Below are positions 7,892 through 16,651 of a stretch of DNA of 64,000 nt, one piece after another (position 1 is the first letter of the stretch; every line of letters begins with the position of its first letter). The notes under the pieces are model-generated. The model was not told the origin of the DNA and did not search any database. It saw only the letters and a list, made by a program, of their open reading frames with translations. Location of the stretch: NCBI GenBank assembly GCA_002722455.1, contig PBMB01000007.1:62001-126000 (forward strand), in the 5' to 3' direction. The position numbers and the translations under genes are program-made. Source of the DNA: Chloroflexota bacterium. Lineage in GTDB: Bacteria > Chloroflexota > Dehalococcoidia > Lucifugimonadales > GCA-2722455.

Positions 7892-9511
7892 TTATACAGT
7901 TTCCTCTAGAAATACCGTAATTTCATCAATGCTTTCTATCGCATCTTCAGTAATTTCCCATAAAACCACTTCTCTACCACGTTCTTTTAATGCTTTGAAA
8001 TCACCCATAACTTGTGCATTAAGAAGTTCTCCAAATGTATATTTGTAATTGGGAATATTAATATCTTCTTTAAATTGCTTAAAGATTTGAATAACTTTAA
8101 CACTATCTAATCCGCCTTTAAATAATTGTCCCGTAGAATGCAAATATTTAGGACCATAACCAACAACTGTAGCTAATCCAAACTTGCTAACTATAACTCT
8201 TCTTAAACGCTGAATAGAACAACTAAGTTCATCTGAATATTCTAAAAATGGAAGTATTGCAACATAAGAGTACTTATCCACATTGTGTAACATGTTTATT
8301 AACTCAGACTTAACATCAGAAGAAAACAACACAGGATTGCTAAGTTTTTCGATCAATGCATTATTAGTATATTTTTTAGACAAAAGAACATCTGGCTGAT
8401 CAAATGGATTTACATTTAGCATAATCGAAGTAGCTACCACTGTGAACTTCCATCGAAAAAACTCTGCCCAAATATCCATATATGATTCTATATCAATCAT
8501 ATAAACAGGAATACCCATATGCTTTAGTTTTTCGAAAATCAAATCATTTTTATCGTTCTTATCAGAAGACAACCTATAATATACAAAACATCTATCTACA
8601 CCATATTGTTCAGTTAAAACTACTGGTTCCTCAACAATCGGAACAATACCTAATCCATCTTTACCAAGACTTTCTCCAATTAACTGTTCAATCCAATACC
8701 CAAAAGACTGGAGTGAAGAAGAAAATAAAAAAGTCAGCTTATTCCTATTATTTTTCTGGTTTGAGATTAAATACAAAGCTAAATTAATAGCATGATTATC
8801 TGTAATAGAGACTCTTTCACTACAAGAATCCATCATTTTAGAAATTACTGAAATAACAGAAGAAACAGATACCCCCATACAAAGAGCAGGTATAATACCA
8901 AAATAGGATAATGCAGAAAACCTGCCCCCAATATCAAATGGATTAAGAAAAATATCGGAAAAATTTGATTCTTCTGCAATAGTATGTAAATCAGATCCAT
9001 TATCAGTAATAGCTACAAAAAAACTTCCTGCTCTCTGATAACCATTTTTTAATACAACTTGATTATAAAAATACTCGTATAAAATATTCGTTTCTAAAGT
9101 TTCACCAGATTTTGATGCAATGATAAACAAGGTGTTCCCATAGTCAAGTTTCTGGGATAAGCTTTCAACAGAAGAAGCTACAATTGTATCTAATACTACA
9201 AATTTAGTATCTACTTGGTATTTTGCAAACAAAGAAGATAGAACAAAAGAAGTTAAACTACTTCCCCCCATCCCTATTAAAACAACTGTTTTGAACTTTC
9301 TATCCTTAAATTTAACAGAAAATTCTTCAAAAAATTCACGTTTAGTTTCAATCCATTTTACTGAATCTAACCAACCTGTATTACTTTGGATATCAACAGT
9401 TTTATTTAACCAAAGAGATGGATCTTTCTTCCATATCCTCGATACAATTTGTTTTTCTTCTAGAGAAGTATAGCTATGAACTGAATCTCCATTCAACATT
9501 CTATAAATCAC
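7892..9511 (-). CDS. pgi: Phosphoglucose isomerase-like protein (C-terminal half of a tal-pgi type enzyme)
   Basis: Interconverts glucose-6-phosphate and fructose-6-phosphate. The 539 residues hold two SIS-type sugar-isomerase domains, with GMGGSSLTSFVLSS and FIIASKSGETLET as phosphate-binding loops and LGLATVVGYGPKYLHSTGQLFKGG near the end. The sequence resembles the isomerase half of bifunctional transaldolase/phosphoglucose isomerases more than classical Pgi. The frame continues directly from the transaldolase gene after one TAG codon. The first usable start is a GTG next to that stop (9509-9511); an in-frame ATG four codons later (9497-9499) is the alternative. Confidence 0.9.
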   Translation of the reverse strand: MIYRMLNGDSVHSYTSLEEKQIVSRIWKKDPSLWLNKTVDIQSNTGWLDSVKWIETKREFFEEFSVKFKDRKFKTVVLIGMGGSSLTSFVLSSLFAKYQVDTKFVVLDTIVASSVESLSQKLDYGNTLFIIASKSGETLETNILYEYFYNQVVLKNGYQRAGSFFVAITDNGSDLHTIAEESNFSDIFLNPFDIGGRFSALSYFGIIPALCMGVSVSSVISVISKMMDSCSERVSITDNHAINLALYLISNQKNNRNKLTFLFSSSLQSFGYWIEQLIGESLGKDGLGIVPIVEEPVVLTEQYGVDRCFVYYRLSSDKNDKNDLIFEKLKHMGIPVYMIDIESYMDIWAEFFRWKFTVVATSIMLNVNPFDQPDVLLSKKYTNNALIEKLSNPVLFSSDVKSELINMLHNVDKYSYVAILPFLEYSDELSCSIQRLRRVIVSKFGLATVVGYGPKYLHSTGQLFKGGLDSVKVIQIFKQFKEDINIPNYKYTFGELLNAQVMGDFKALKERGREVVLWEITEDAIESIDEITVFLEETV

Positions 9512-10636
9512 CTAGCTATGTAAAGTAAGTTGTTTTTGTTTATTGCGAATTTTCGAAATTAGTGAATCGAAAGAATCAGAAAAAGAGTTTAAGCCATCTA
9601 CTAATAATTGTGACGTTATCTCAGATAATTGTATCCCAGCTTCCGAAAGTAATTTCATTGTTGTTTCTGGTTCTGTCAAATAATTATCAATTGTATTACT
9701 AGGTATCATGCCCTCTATTTCAGCAGCTAAAAGAGCATCAATTGTCACGTCTGTCATGGTATTAATAGTATTGTTTCCTATTAATGCATCTGCATATTTC
9801 AAATCACTATATGATGGATTTTTTGTACTAGTACTTGCCCAAAGTACTTTTTGAACTTGTGCACCATTTTTCTTTAACTCTAAAAACCTATTAGATGCAA
9901 AATCATCCTGGAAATCCAAATATGCTAACTGTGCATTGGCTATAGCAATTTTACCCAATAATGTAGTTGTATAATTCGACGTGTTTTCTAACTTTTCTAT
10001 CTCCTTATCCGTATAGGTATCTATTCTACTGATAAAAAAAGATGCAACCGAAAAGACTTTAGTAATATCACCACCTGTATTTAAAAAACTTTCAAGTCCA
10101 TCCATGTAAGCTTTCCTAACCTGATCATACATTGATCTTGAAAATAATAAAGTAACATTGACATTTATGCCTTTAGAAATTAATTGGCGTATTGCAATAA
10201 TACCTTCTGGAGTTGCAGGAACTTTCATTAGTAAATTAGGGCGATCTAATAAATTATATAAACGACAGGCTTCTTCAACAGTTTGGTCTGTATTTGATGA
10301 TAAATGGGGATTAACTTCCAATGATGCATACCCATCACAACGCTGAGTTTCGTAATAAGTCTCCAATAATAGATCACACACTCTTCTAATATCATCTACA
10401 ACTATATTTTCATATATTTCCATCGTAGATTGATTTTGATTACTTAAACTAATTATCTGTGAATCATATGCTGTAGTTGCATCAATTGCTTTTTCAAAAA
10501 TAGTAGGATTTGATGTTAAGCCAGTAATTCCTTTTTCTATCAAATTACTAATATAACCTGAGTCAAGCTGTCCTCTATGTATGTTGTCATACCAAATCGA
10601 CTGCCCCAATTTATCTATAGAATGAAGTATAGTCAT
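9512..10636 (-). CDS. tal: Transaldolase (N-terminal half of a tal-pgi type enzyme)
   Basis: Transfers a dihydroxyacetone unit between sugar phosphates in the pentose phosphate pathway. At 374 residues it belongs to the longer transaldolase subfamily. It shows D17 in IWYDNIHR, GLTSNPTIFEKAI, SLEVNPHLSSNT, the Schiff-base lysine K138 in LLMKVPATPEG, NVTLLFS, and VASFFISRID near the middle. A GAGG site precedes the ATG. It ends in TAG immediately and in frame before the isomerase ORF, so the two read as one 914-codon unit apart from that stop. It lies downstream of the decarboxylase beta/gamma and biotin-carrier genes on the same strand. Confidence 0.93.
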   Translation of the reverse strand: MTILHSIDKLGQSIWYDNIHRGQLDSGYISNLIEKGITGLTSNPTIFEKAIDATTAYDSQIISLSNQNQSTMEIYENIVVDDIRRVCDLLLETYYETQRCDGYASLEVNPHLSSNTDQTVEEACRLYNLLDRPNLLMKVPATPEGIIAIRQLISKGINVNVTLLFSRSMYDQVRKAYMDGLESFLNTGGDITKVFSVASFFISRIDTYTDKEIEKLENTSNYTTTLLGKIAIANAQLAYLDFQDDFASNRFLELKKNGAQVQKVLWASTSTKNPSYSDLKYADALIGNNTINTMTDVTIDALLAAEIEGMIPSNTIDNYLTEPETTMKLLSEAGIQLSEITSQLLVDGLNSFSDSFDSLISKIRNKQKQLTLHS

Positions 10637-10660
10637 AATAATCCTCTAAAACATTATACG

Positions 10661-11068
10661 TCAGGAAATAACAATTAATGTCTGACCTGTCATTACTTTA
10701 TCACCAACATTAATATTAATATTTTCTACTTTCCCTGCAAACTCAGAATATAATTTTTGTTCCATTTTCATTGCTTCTAAAACACAAATCTGTTCACCTA
10801 CATTAACACTGTCACCAACAGCAACATTAATTGAGAGAATAACTCCTGGCATAGGAGCATCAAATTCTTTAAGTCCTAATCCAGAATTGACATTAACTTC
10901 TGGAATCTTCTTATGAGTAGTGCTTTTTTCAGACTTACGAATAGAATCATCGAGAACAACCTCCATTTTCTCTCCATCAACCAATGCAATAATTGGATAT
11001 ACATCAATATCAATTACCTCAACCTGATATTCTTGTCCATTTACTTCAACTTTAACTATATCAGACAA
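10661..11068 (-). CDS. Biotin carboxyl carrier protein of a decarboxylase/carboxylase
   Basis: A 135-residue protein with a biotinyl domain over its last 70 residues. The biotin attachment motif EAMKMEQ has its target lysine at K101, with the usual flanking turns DAPMPGVI and VGDKVMTGQTL. The N-terminal VKVEVNGQEYQVEV strand pair is common in carriers of methylmalonyl-CoA and oxaloacetate decarboxylases. The start is TTG behind GGGAG at 6-base spacing. It lies 15 bases after the decarboxylase beta gene, so it should carry CO2 from a carboxyltransferase to that membrane subunit. Confidence 0.9.
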   Translation of the reverse strand: MSDIVKVEVNGQEYQVEVIDIDVYPIIALVDGEKMEVVLDDSIRKSEKSTTHKKIPEVNVNSGLGLKEFDAPMPGVILSINVAVGDSVNVGEQICVLEAMKMEQKLYSEFAGKVENININVGDKVMTGQTLIVIS

Positions 11069-11083
11069 TGAATTCTCCCTATA

Positions 11084-12229
11084 TCAATTTAAAAGTGCCA
11101 AGAAAACACCAGCTATAACTGCAGAGCCTATAACTCCTGCTACATTAGGTGCCATAGCATGTGGCAATAAATAATTATTAGGATTTTCTTCCTGAGCTAC
11201 TTGATGAGCGATACGTGCTGCCATAGGCACAGCAGAAACTCCAGCTGCTCCAATTAAAGGGTTTATTTTTTCTCTCAGAAATAAATTCATTAACTTTGCA
11301 AATAGAACACCACTAACTGTGCTTATCGCAAATGCAACTACTCCCAAAATTAGAATTTTAATAGTAGCTAGTTGAAAAACACTGTCAGCAGATAGCTGAG
11401 TACCTATTGTTAACATAAGAAAAATAGTTGCAATATTAAGTATTTCATTTGAAGCAGCATCTGCTAATCTTGGAACTACTCCACTTTCCTTAAAAATATT
11501 CCCTATCATAAACATCGATATCAGGGGAGCAGACCTTGGTACAATTAATATAATCAACAACATCGCTAATAATGGCAATATGATTTTTTCTGTACGTCCA
11601 ACATCACGTGGTGCTTTCATTACTATAGATCTCTCCTGTTGAGTCGTAAATAATTTAGCTAAGGGAGGTTGTATAAAAGGAACTAAAGCCATATATACAT
11701 AAGCAATTACAGCTGTTATACCTAATATACTAGGAGCTACCTGAGATGTTAAAAATATTGTTGTTGGCCCATCTGCTCCACCTATTATACCTATGGAAGC
11801 AGCTTGTACAAGAGGAAAGCCCCATAGTAAAGCTACCCAAAAAGCAATAAAAATACCAACTTGTGCTGCTGCACCCAAAATTAAAGTTTTTGGACTAGCA
11901 ATCAATGGACCAAAATCAGTAAGAGCTCCAATTCCTAAGAAAATGATAGGAGGTAATATATTCCAAAATGCTAGCCCATAATGAAAAACAATCCCAAAAA
12001 TACCGGCCTCTTGAACACCTCCAGCTACTACTGGAGATACATTTAACCCCGTTAAAGGCAAATTACCAATGATTATACCTATTCCAATTGGTAATAATTC
12101 GTAAGGTTCCATATCTCGTACAATCGAAAGATAGATAAAAATACATCCGACCAATAGCATCACAATAATCTGCCAATTTATGACGCTAATACCTGTTGTA
12201 TTAAATAAATTTTGAAAATCAAAAATCAA
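11084..12229 (-). CDS. oadB: Na+-translocating decarboxylase beta subunit (OadB/MmdB family)
   Basis: A 381-residue integral membrane protein that decarboxylates carboxybiotin and exports Na+. The diagnostic GIIGGADGPT segment contains D153, which corresponds to the essential intramembrane aspartate of characterised beta subunits. Other marks are LGIGALTDFGPLIASPK, the repeated hydrophobic helices, and the C-terminal ISAVPMAARIAH-like and HAMAPNVAGVIGSA segments. The start is TTG with AAAGGAAG upstream. It is flanked by a gamma-type subunit and a biotin carrier, but the carboxyltransferase genes sit about 15 kb away. Whether it serves oxaloacetate or methylmalonyl-CoA cannot be told from this subunit. 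Confidence 0.93.
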   Translation of the reverse strand: MIFDFQNLFNTTGISVINWQIIVMLLVGCIFIYLSIVRDMEPYELLPIGIGIIIGNLPLTGLNVSPVVAGGVQEAGIFGIVFHYGLAFWNILPPIIFLGIGALTDFGPLIASPKTLILGAAAQVGIFIAFWVALLWGFPLVQAASIGIIGGADGPTTIFLTSQVAPSILGITAVIAYVYMALVPFIQPPLAKLFTTQQERSIVMKAPRDVGRTEKIILPLLAMLLIILIVPRSAPLISMFMIGNIFKESGVVPRLADAASNEILNIATIFLMLTIGTQLSADSVFQLATIKILILGVVAFAISTVSGVLFAKLMNLFLREKINPLIGAAGVSAVPMAARIAHQVAQEENPNNYLLPHAMAPNVAGVIGSAVIAGVFLALLN

Positions 12230-12253
12230 ATAACTTCCTTTAAAACTAATTGT

Positions 12254-12517
12254 TTACTTTTCACTAATGTCCGATCTACTGATACGGTTATTCTTCAAAA
12301 TAGTTACTGCAACTGCAGCAGCTAACGACTTATTATAGTGAGCTTCATCTTTAGATCGATTAAATTTAGATAAATATTTGGTGCCTACATTACTAAGTAT
12401 CATAATCTTAGAAATAATAAATACAGAAAATGCCAAAGAAATAAGAAGTAAAAAGGCTATAAATAGACCCAGAACAGTAAGTATTATTCCGTTATTAAAG
12501 TTGTCTACACTAATCAT
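12254..12517 (-). CDS. oadG: Small decarboxylase gamma-like subunit (OadG family)
   Basis: An 87-residue protein with one N-terminal membrane helix (about residues 9-36). It is followed by a charged linker and AAAVAVTILKNN, which matches the alanine-rich helix in OadG/MmdD subunits that anchor the soluble carboxyltransferase to the beta subunit. It is the first gene of the minus-strand unit, 24 bases before oadB. Short gamma subunits diverge strongly, so the call rests on topology plus position. Confidence 0.75.
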   Translation of the reverse strand: MISVDNFNNGIILTVLGLFIAFLLLISLAFSVFIISKIMILSNVGTKYLSKFNRSKDEAHYNKSLAAAVAVTILKNNRISRSDISEK

Positions 12518-12703
12518 TAAATTAAATAACTATAAAATCCAATAATAATCATTTAATTTTACACTACCTAAATAATTATTACAGGTAATAACAGAATATA
12601 TAATTTACAAAATAAAGTTAATCCTATTCTACAACTAAACTATTTGGAAGCTTAAATTACAAAATTGGTATATCTAATAAAACTAGCAAAAAAATAGATA
12701 CTT

Positions 12704-12723
12704 ACCTATAATATCTATTAGGT
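12704..12723 (+). promoter_or_regulatory. Candidate pxpA promoter with overlapping dyad
   Basis: A perfect TATAAT (12707-12712) lies 28 bases before the pxpA start and is enclosed by ACCTA (12704-12708) and TAGGT (12719-12723), which are inverse complements. No good -35 box stands 17 bases upstream. This 223-base divergent gap (12518-12740) between oadG and pxpA shows nothing else I can name. An operator role for the dyad is inference. Confidence 0.35.
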
Positions 12724-12740
12724 ATAAATACATTATAAAT

Positions 12741-13502
12741 ATGAATAATACTATAGATATTAATTGTGACATGGGTGAAAGTTTCGGAACCTATAAAATG
12801 GGTGCCGATGAAGATGTCATAAAATACGTTAGTTCTATCAATATTGCATGTGGTTTTCATGCTGGAGATCCATTGTGGATAGACTACACTGTTAAATTAG
12901 CAGAAAAATATAATGTCCATATTGGAGCTCATCCTAGTTTCCCAGACATCAAAGGTTTTGGCAGAAGAACAATGGACCTTACAGCTGAAGAAATTAAATC
13001 TGATATTAAGTACCAAGTTGGAGCCCTCTCAATATTTACTAAAAATAAAAAACTACAACATATTAAACCACATGGTGCTCTCTATAACATGGCAGTTGAT
13101 GACCAAAAAATTGCAACATCAATATGTGAAGCTCTACTTGAAATTGATCCAACTTTAATTTTACTTGGTTTATCTGGATCTCAATGGCTAAATATTGCAG
13201 AAAAAATGGGGATTCAGGTTGCACATGAAGTATTTGCTGATAGATCTTATAACTCTGATGGAACTCTTGTATCAAGGAAAAACCCAAATGCTACGCTACA
13301 TGACCCACAATTGATTTCAGACCGCTGTCTCCAAATAATCAATGAAAATTCCATAACTTCCATTGACGGAGACAAAATTGACATCAAAGCAGATAGTATT
13401 TGTGTACATGGAGATAATCCTGATGCAGTTGAGATTGCTGTACATATTTCAAAAACATTAACTAATGAATCAGTTGTAATTCAACCTTTAAGATATGAAT
13501 AG
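12741..13502 (+). CDS. pxpA: 5-oxoprolinase subunit A (LamB/YcsF family)
   Basis: A 253-residue subunit of the ATP-dependent 5-oxoprolinase PxpABC, which opens 5-oxoproline (pyroglutamate) to glutamate. It starts with the family signature DINCDMGESFGTYKMG, then NIACGFHAGDP, IGAHPSFPD, GFGRR, HIKPHGALYN and EVFADRSYNSDGTLVSR, and ends with SICVHGDNPDAVE. Length and motif order are normal. It is followed by pxpB after 7 bases and pxpC, giving the standard A-B-C order. Confidence 0.95.
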   Translation: MNNTIDINCDMGESFGTYKMGADEDVIKYVSSINIACGFHAGDPLWIDYTVKLAEKYNVHIGAHPSFPDIKGFGRRTMDLTAEEIKSDIKYQVGALSIFTKNKKLQHIKPHGALYNMAVDDQKIATSICEALLEIDPTLILLGLSGSQWLNIAEKMGIQVAHEVFADRSYNSDGTLVSRKNPNATLHDPQLISDRCLQIINENSITSIDGDKIDIKADSICVHGDNPDAVEIAVHISKTLTNESVVIQPLRYE

Positions 13503-13509
13503 TTAGTTT

Positions 13510-14241
13510 ATGAACATTGAACCATTAATTACCAACGCAGGTGATCAAGCAATAACTATCAATTTTGGCGATACAATTGATACTCAAGTCAGCAGCTTTG
13601 TTTTTGAGATCAGTGAATCTTTACGTGGTTTTCAATTAGATGGCATCCTAGATATCATCCCCTCTTATTGCTCTATCATGATCCAGTATGATCCTTTAGT
13701 CATTACTTCTTCATATATACATACTATTTGTAAAGAACTCTGTTCCCAAATTAAATCGAATTACCAATCAAAAAAATCTAGGATCATATCGATCCCTGTT
13801 TTATATGAAAAAGAATATGCTTCAGACATAGAGTTTGTCTCTAGTCATACAGGTCTATCAACAGATGAAATAATTAAGATACATACTACGCATATCTATA
13901 CTATATTTATGATAGGATTTACTCCTGGATTTCCTTACATGGGTATTTCACCTAATAAATTAACTGTACCTAGGAAAACTACTCCTAGCAAAAGAATTTT
14001 AGCAGGATCAATAGGCTTAGCTGAAAATCAAACTGGTATATATCCCATAGAATCAGCTGGGGGTTGGCAAATCATAGGAAATACTCCAATTAATTTCTTC
14101 GATATTTCATTATCTAATCCATCACTTTTTAATATTGGAGACCAGGTTAAGTTCGAAGCTCTAAACAATATAGAAGAATATGATTCTATAAAAAAACTTA
14201 GCAAAAATAATAAATACAAACCTACTATAAAAAACGTCTAA
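13510..14241 (+). CDS. pxpB: 5-oxoprolinase subunit B (KipI family)
   Basis: A 243-residue PxpB/KipI-type subunit with two cyclophilin-like lobes. The C-terminal lobe contains the signature IGFTPGFPYMG followed by VPRKTTPSKRILAGSIGLAENQTGIYP and GGWQIIGNTP, all characteristic. It pairs with PxpC to form the carboxyltransferase-like half of 5-oxoprolinase. Its TAA overlaps the next ATG by one base (TAATG), which points to translational coupling with pxpC. Confidence 0.94.
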   Translation: MNIEPLITNAGDQAITINFGDTIDTQVSSFVFEISESLRGFQLDGILDIIPSYCSIMIQYDPLVITSSYIHTICKELCSQIKSNYQSKKSRIISIPVLYEKEYASDIEFVSSHTGLSTDEIIKIHTTHIYTIFMIGFTPGFPYMGISPNKLTVPRKTTPSKRILAGSIGLAENQTGIYPIESAGGWQIIGNTPINFFDISLSNPSLFNIGDQVKFEALNNIEEYDSIKKLSKNNKYKPTIKNV

Positions 14242-15386
14242 TGACAAAATCAGTAATTAAAATAATATCACCTGGGTTATTATCTACAATACAAGATCTT
14301 GGAAGATATGGGTTTCAACACTTAGGGATTCCAGAATCTGGAGCAATGGATAAGTTTGCTTTACGTGTAGGAAACTCATTATTAGGAAATCCTGAAAATA
14401 GAGCAGCTATAGAAATAACAGGTATCGGTCCATCATTAATTTTTCTTGAAAATATTGAAATTGCAATAACAGGTGCTAATTTATCTCCAAAAATAAATGG
14501 CTCTGCAATCCCTCAATGGCAAAACATATTGATTTCAAAAAATGATCATCTGACTTTTGAAGATGCTATCGATGGATTCCGTTCATATATTTGTATAAAA
14601 GGAGGTATTGATTGCCCTAATGTTTTAGGTAGTAAATCAACTTTTTTGAAAGGACAATTTGGTGGTATCGAAGGAAGATCTTTAAAAGAAAATGACATTA
14701 TTTTAGCTAATGCAGATAGAAATAACATCTTACATTCAAAAAAATTACCACCTGAATATACTAACCCAATATATGGAAACCACCACATATTAAGAATTAT
14801 TCTTGGACCACAGAACAACCATTTTACAGATAATGCACTATCCACTCTTGTAGAATCACAATATAAAATAACTCTAGAATCCGATCGAGTAGGTTATAGA
14901 TTAGAAGGTCCTGAGTTAGAGCACATAGATAAACCTGACATTTTATCTGATGGGTCTCCTCCGGGTGCTATTCAAATCCCTGGTAATGGACAGCCAACTA
15001 TTCTAATGGCAGATCGAGGAACAACCGGTGGATATGCCAAAATAGGAACAATTATTTCAACAGATATTAGTCAAATTGCACAGGCATCTCCAGGCCAAAT
15101 TATTACATTTCAAATAGTTAATCAAGAAGAAGCCTCAGCACTTAGGCAAGCTCAAGAACAAATATTCATAGACTTAGATAATAATTACCCAATTACTAAA
15201 TCCAACAAACAAAACCTTTTACATATAACTGATAACAAATCTAAATTAAGTGCTTCCACAAAAAAAGGATTGCCATTAACTTCCAACACCCAACAACCTC
15301 AATCTTCTCAAAAACTTTTTCGTACTACTGTAACTTCAAAAAAAACAACTTATACATTTGATTTAGATGTCAATGAAATCGAATAA
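14241..15386 (+). CDS. pxpC: 5-oxoprolinase subunit C (biotin-dependent carboxyltransferase-like, KipA family) with long tail
   Basis: The first ~310 residues match PxpC: GLLSTIQDLGRYGFQHLGIPESGAMD, NPENRAAIEITG, YICIKGGID, SDRVGYRLEGP, SDGSPPGAIQIPGNGQP and DRGTTGGYAKIGTI. The remaining ~70 residues are a polar, low-complexity linker (many S, T, N, K, Q). It ends in a short strand pair (FRTTVTSKKTTYTFDLDVNE) that resembles the strands preceding biotinyl domains in biotin carriers, but no biotin-attachment motif follows. The gene overlaps pxpB by one base. Confidence 0.93.
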   Translation: MTKSVIKIISPGLLSTIQDLGRYGFQHLGIPESGAMDKFALRVGNSLLGNPENRAAIEITGIGPSLIFLENIEIAITGANLSPKINGSAIPQWQNILISKNDHLTFEDAIDGFRSYICIKGGIDCPNVLGSKSTFLKGQFGGIEGRSLKENDIILANADRNNILHSKKLPPEYTNPIYGNHHILRIILGPQNNHFTDNALSTLVESQYKITLESDRVGYRLEGPELEHIDKPDILSDGSPPGAIQIPGNGQPTILMADRGTTGGYAKIGTIISTDISQIAQASPGQIITFQIVNQEEASALRQAQEQIFIDLDNNYPITKSNKQNLLHITDNKSKLSASTKKGLPLTSNTQQPQSSQKLFRTTVTSKKTTYTFDLDVNEIE

Positions 15387-15407
15387 TTTAATCTAATAAC
15401 TCACTAT

Positions 15408-16016
15408 ATGCTAAATTTACTAACAGATCTTACAACTTGGATTGAAGGATTTTATAATTCTCAATATGCTGCACTAATACTTGGTATTATTGCACTCGCA
15501 GAATCTATTTTTTTCCCTATAATACCAGATGTATTCCTCATATCAATATCCATACTAAAACCAGAAACTGCAATCTGGATGGCACTAATCACAGTTATAG
15601 GATCTATTACAGGAGCAGTAATTGGATATCACCTCAGTCAATTAATAGGCGTCAAATTCATTCATCGCTTTATAAAACAAAAACATTTAGAATCAGCATA
15701 TAATCTTTTTCAAAAATATGGCATTTGGGTAATATTAATCGCTGCTTTTACTCCTATTCCATATAAAATTTTTGTTATCGCTGCAGGATTTTTCCAATAT
15801 AACTTCAAACAATTTATTATTGCTTCAATAATCGGTAGAAGTGTTCGATTTATGACTCTTGGGGTAATGCTATATTTTGCTGGTGACTCTATTCGTTCTA
15901 CGATTTCTAATCAATTTGAAACTATAATAATAATATTTACCATTATCTTAATACTTACACTGATTATATGGATCAAATTACGTGATAGAATTCTTAATTT
16001 CTTTAACATGACCTAA
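15408..16016 (+). CDS. DedA / YqaA-like (SNARE-associated VTT) membrane protein
   Basis: A 202-residue membrane protein of the VTT/DedA type, a family of proton-coupled lipid-carrier flippases or scramblases. The first third has ALAESIFFPIIPDVFLIS, then GSITGAVIGYHLSQLIGVKFI. The central FTPIPYKIFVIAAGFFQYNFKQFIIASIIGRSVRFMTLG is the typical re-entrant helix segment with its conserved F-T-P-x-P-x-K and G-R motifs. It starts 21 bases after pxpC and may be read through with it. A link to 5-oxoproline use is not evident. Confidence 0.85.
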   Translation: MLNLLTDLTTWIEGFYNSQYAALILGIIALAESIFFPIIPDVFLISISILKPETAIWMALITVIGSITGAVIGYHLSQLIGVKFIHRFIKQKHLESAYNLFQKYGIWVILIAAFTPIPYKIFVIAAGFFQYNFKQFIIASIIGRSVRFMTLGVMLYFAGDSIRSTISNQFETIIIIFTIILILTLIIWIKLRDRILNFFNMT

Positions 16017-16085
16017 AAATATAATCTTTATCTTAAATATATCAGTTGATTAATAATATTTTACGAGTTAACATAACAATTAAAG

Positions 16086-16616
16086 ATGATTCCTTCGTTA
16101 CAAAAAAACAAGATATTATTTGATTATTTACCAATACTATTAGTTAGTATTTTGGCAATTTCTATTTTAATAATCGGATGTACTTCTACAACAACTATCC
16201 CCCAAAACCAAGTAGAACCATCTGGGATTCCAATTCCACAAAAAGCTTCTGCTAAAACATTACAAAAAACTGCTGATGTATTATCTGTCTCAATTGATCT
16301 TGGCTCAGGATCAACTCAAAGTTTAGAAACAAAAGGTGAGAACTACGCTATTAAATTAATGGATCCTGGAGGATCAGGGAGTTACAAATTTAACCCCGAA
16401 CAAATAAGTCTTTCTGCCGGGAAAATATATAGCTTCCAATTAATATCTGAAACAGAAGCTCATTCATTTACTATTGAAAAAAGTGGCATTGATCAATGGG
16501 TAGAAGCTAATCAAACTATAGAATTTAACTATGCTTTTTCAAATCCTGGGAAATATCAACTGATATGTATTCCACATCAAACGCTTGGAATGGTAACTGA
16601 AATAATAGTCCAATAA
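16086..16616 (+). CDS. Cupredoxin-domain lipoprotein
   Basis: A 176-residue exported protein. A hydrophobic segment (residues 15-31) ends in the lipobox IIGC with C32 as lipidation site. The C-terminal ~90 residues form a small blue-copper-like domain with ligands H126 (EAHSFTI), C161 and H164 (LICIPH) and M169 (LGM), which is the H...C-x2-H-x4-M pattern of plastocyanin-like domains. It should be anchored on the outer face of the membrane as an electron carrier or copper protein. The partner is unknown. Confidence 0.82.
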   Translation: MIPSLQKNKILFDYLPILLVSILAISILIIGCTSTTTIPQNQVEPSGIPIPQKASAKTLQKTADVLSVSIDLGSGSTQSLETKGENYAIKLMDPGGSGSYKFNPEQISLSAGKIYSFQLISETEAHSFTIEKSGIDQWVEANQTIEFNYAFSNPGKYQLICIPHQTLGMVTEIIVQ

Positions 16617-16632
16617 ACTAAAATGTTTATTG
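16611..16632. terminator. Hairpin over the stop codon of the cupredoxin gene
   Basis: CAATAAAC (16611-16618) and GTTTATTG (16625-16632) are perfect inverse complements around a six-base loop. The stem contains the TAA of the cupredoxin gene and lies 19 bases before the end of the convergent small gene. It probably ends transcription in one or both directions, but no long T run follows. Confidence 0.45.
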
Positions 16633-16651
16633 CTTCATAGTCTTTAAGTGT

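Noticed and set aside
9500-9530. tal-pgi junction as proof of stop-codon recoding
   Set aside because: Other genes use TAG normally at their ends and a GTG start follows at once, so simple reinitiation or error is equally possible; kept only as a finding.
12913-13287. Overlapping ORFs of 74-81 codons on both strands inside pxpA
   Set aside because: pxpA is intact and highly conserved over this stretch; the others are frame shadows.
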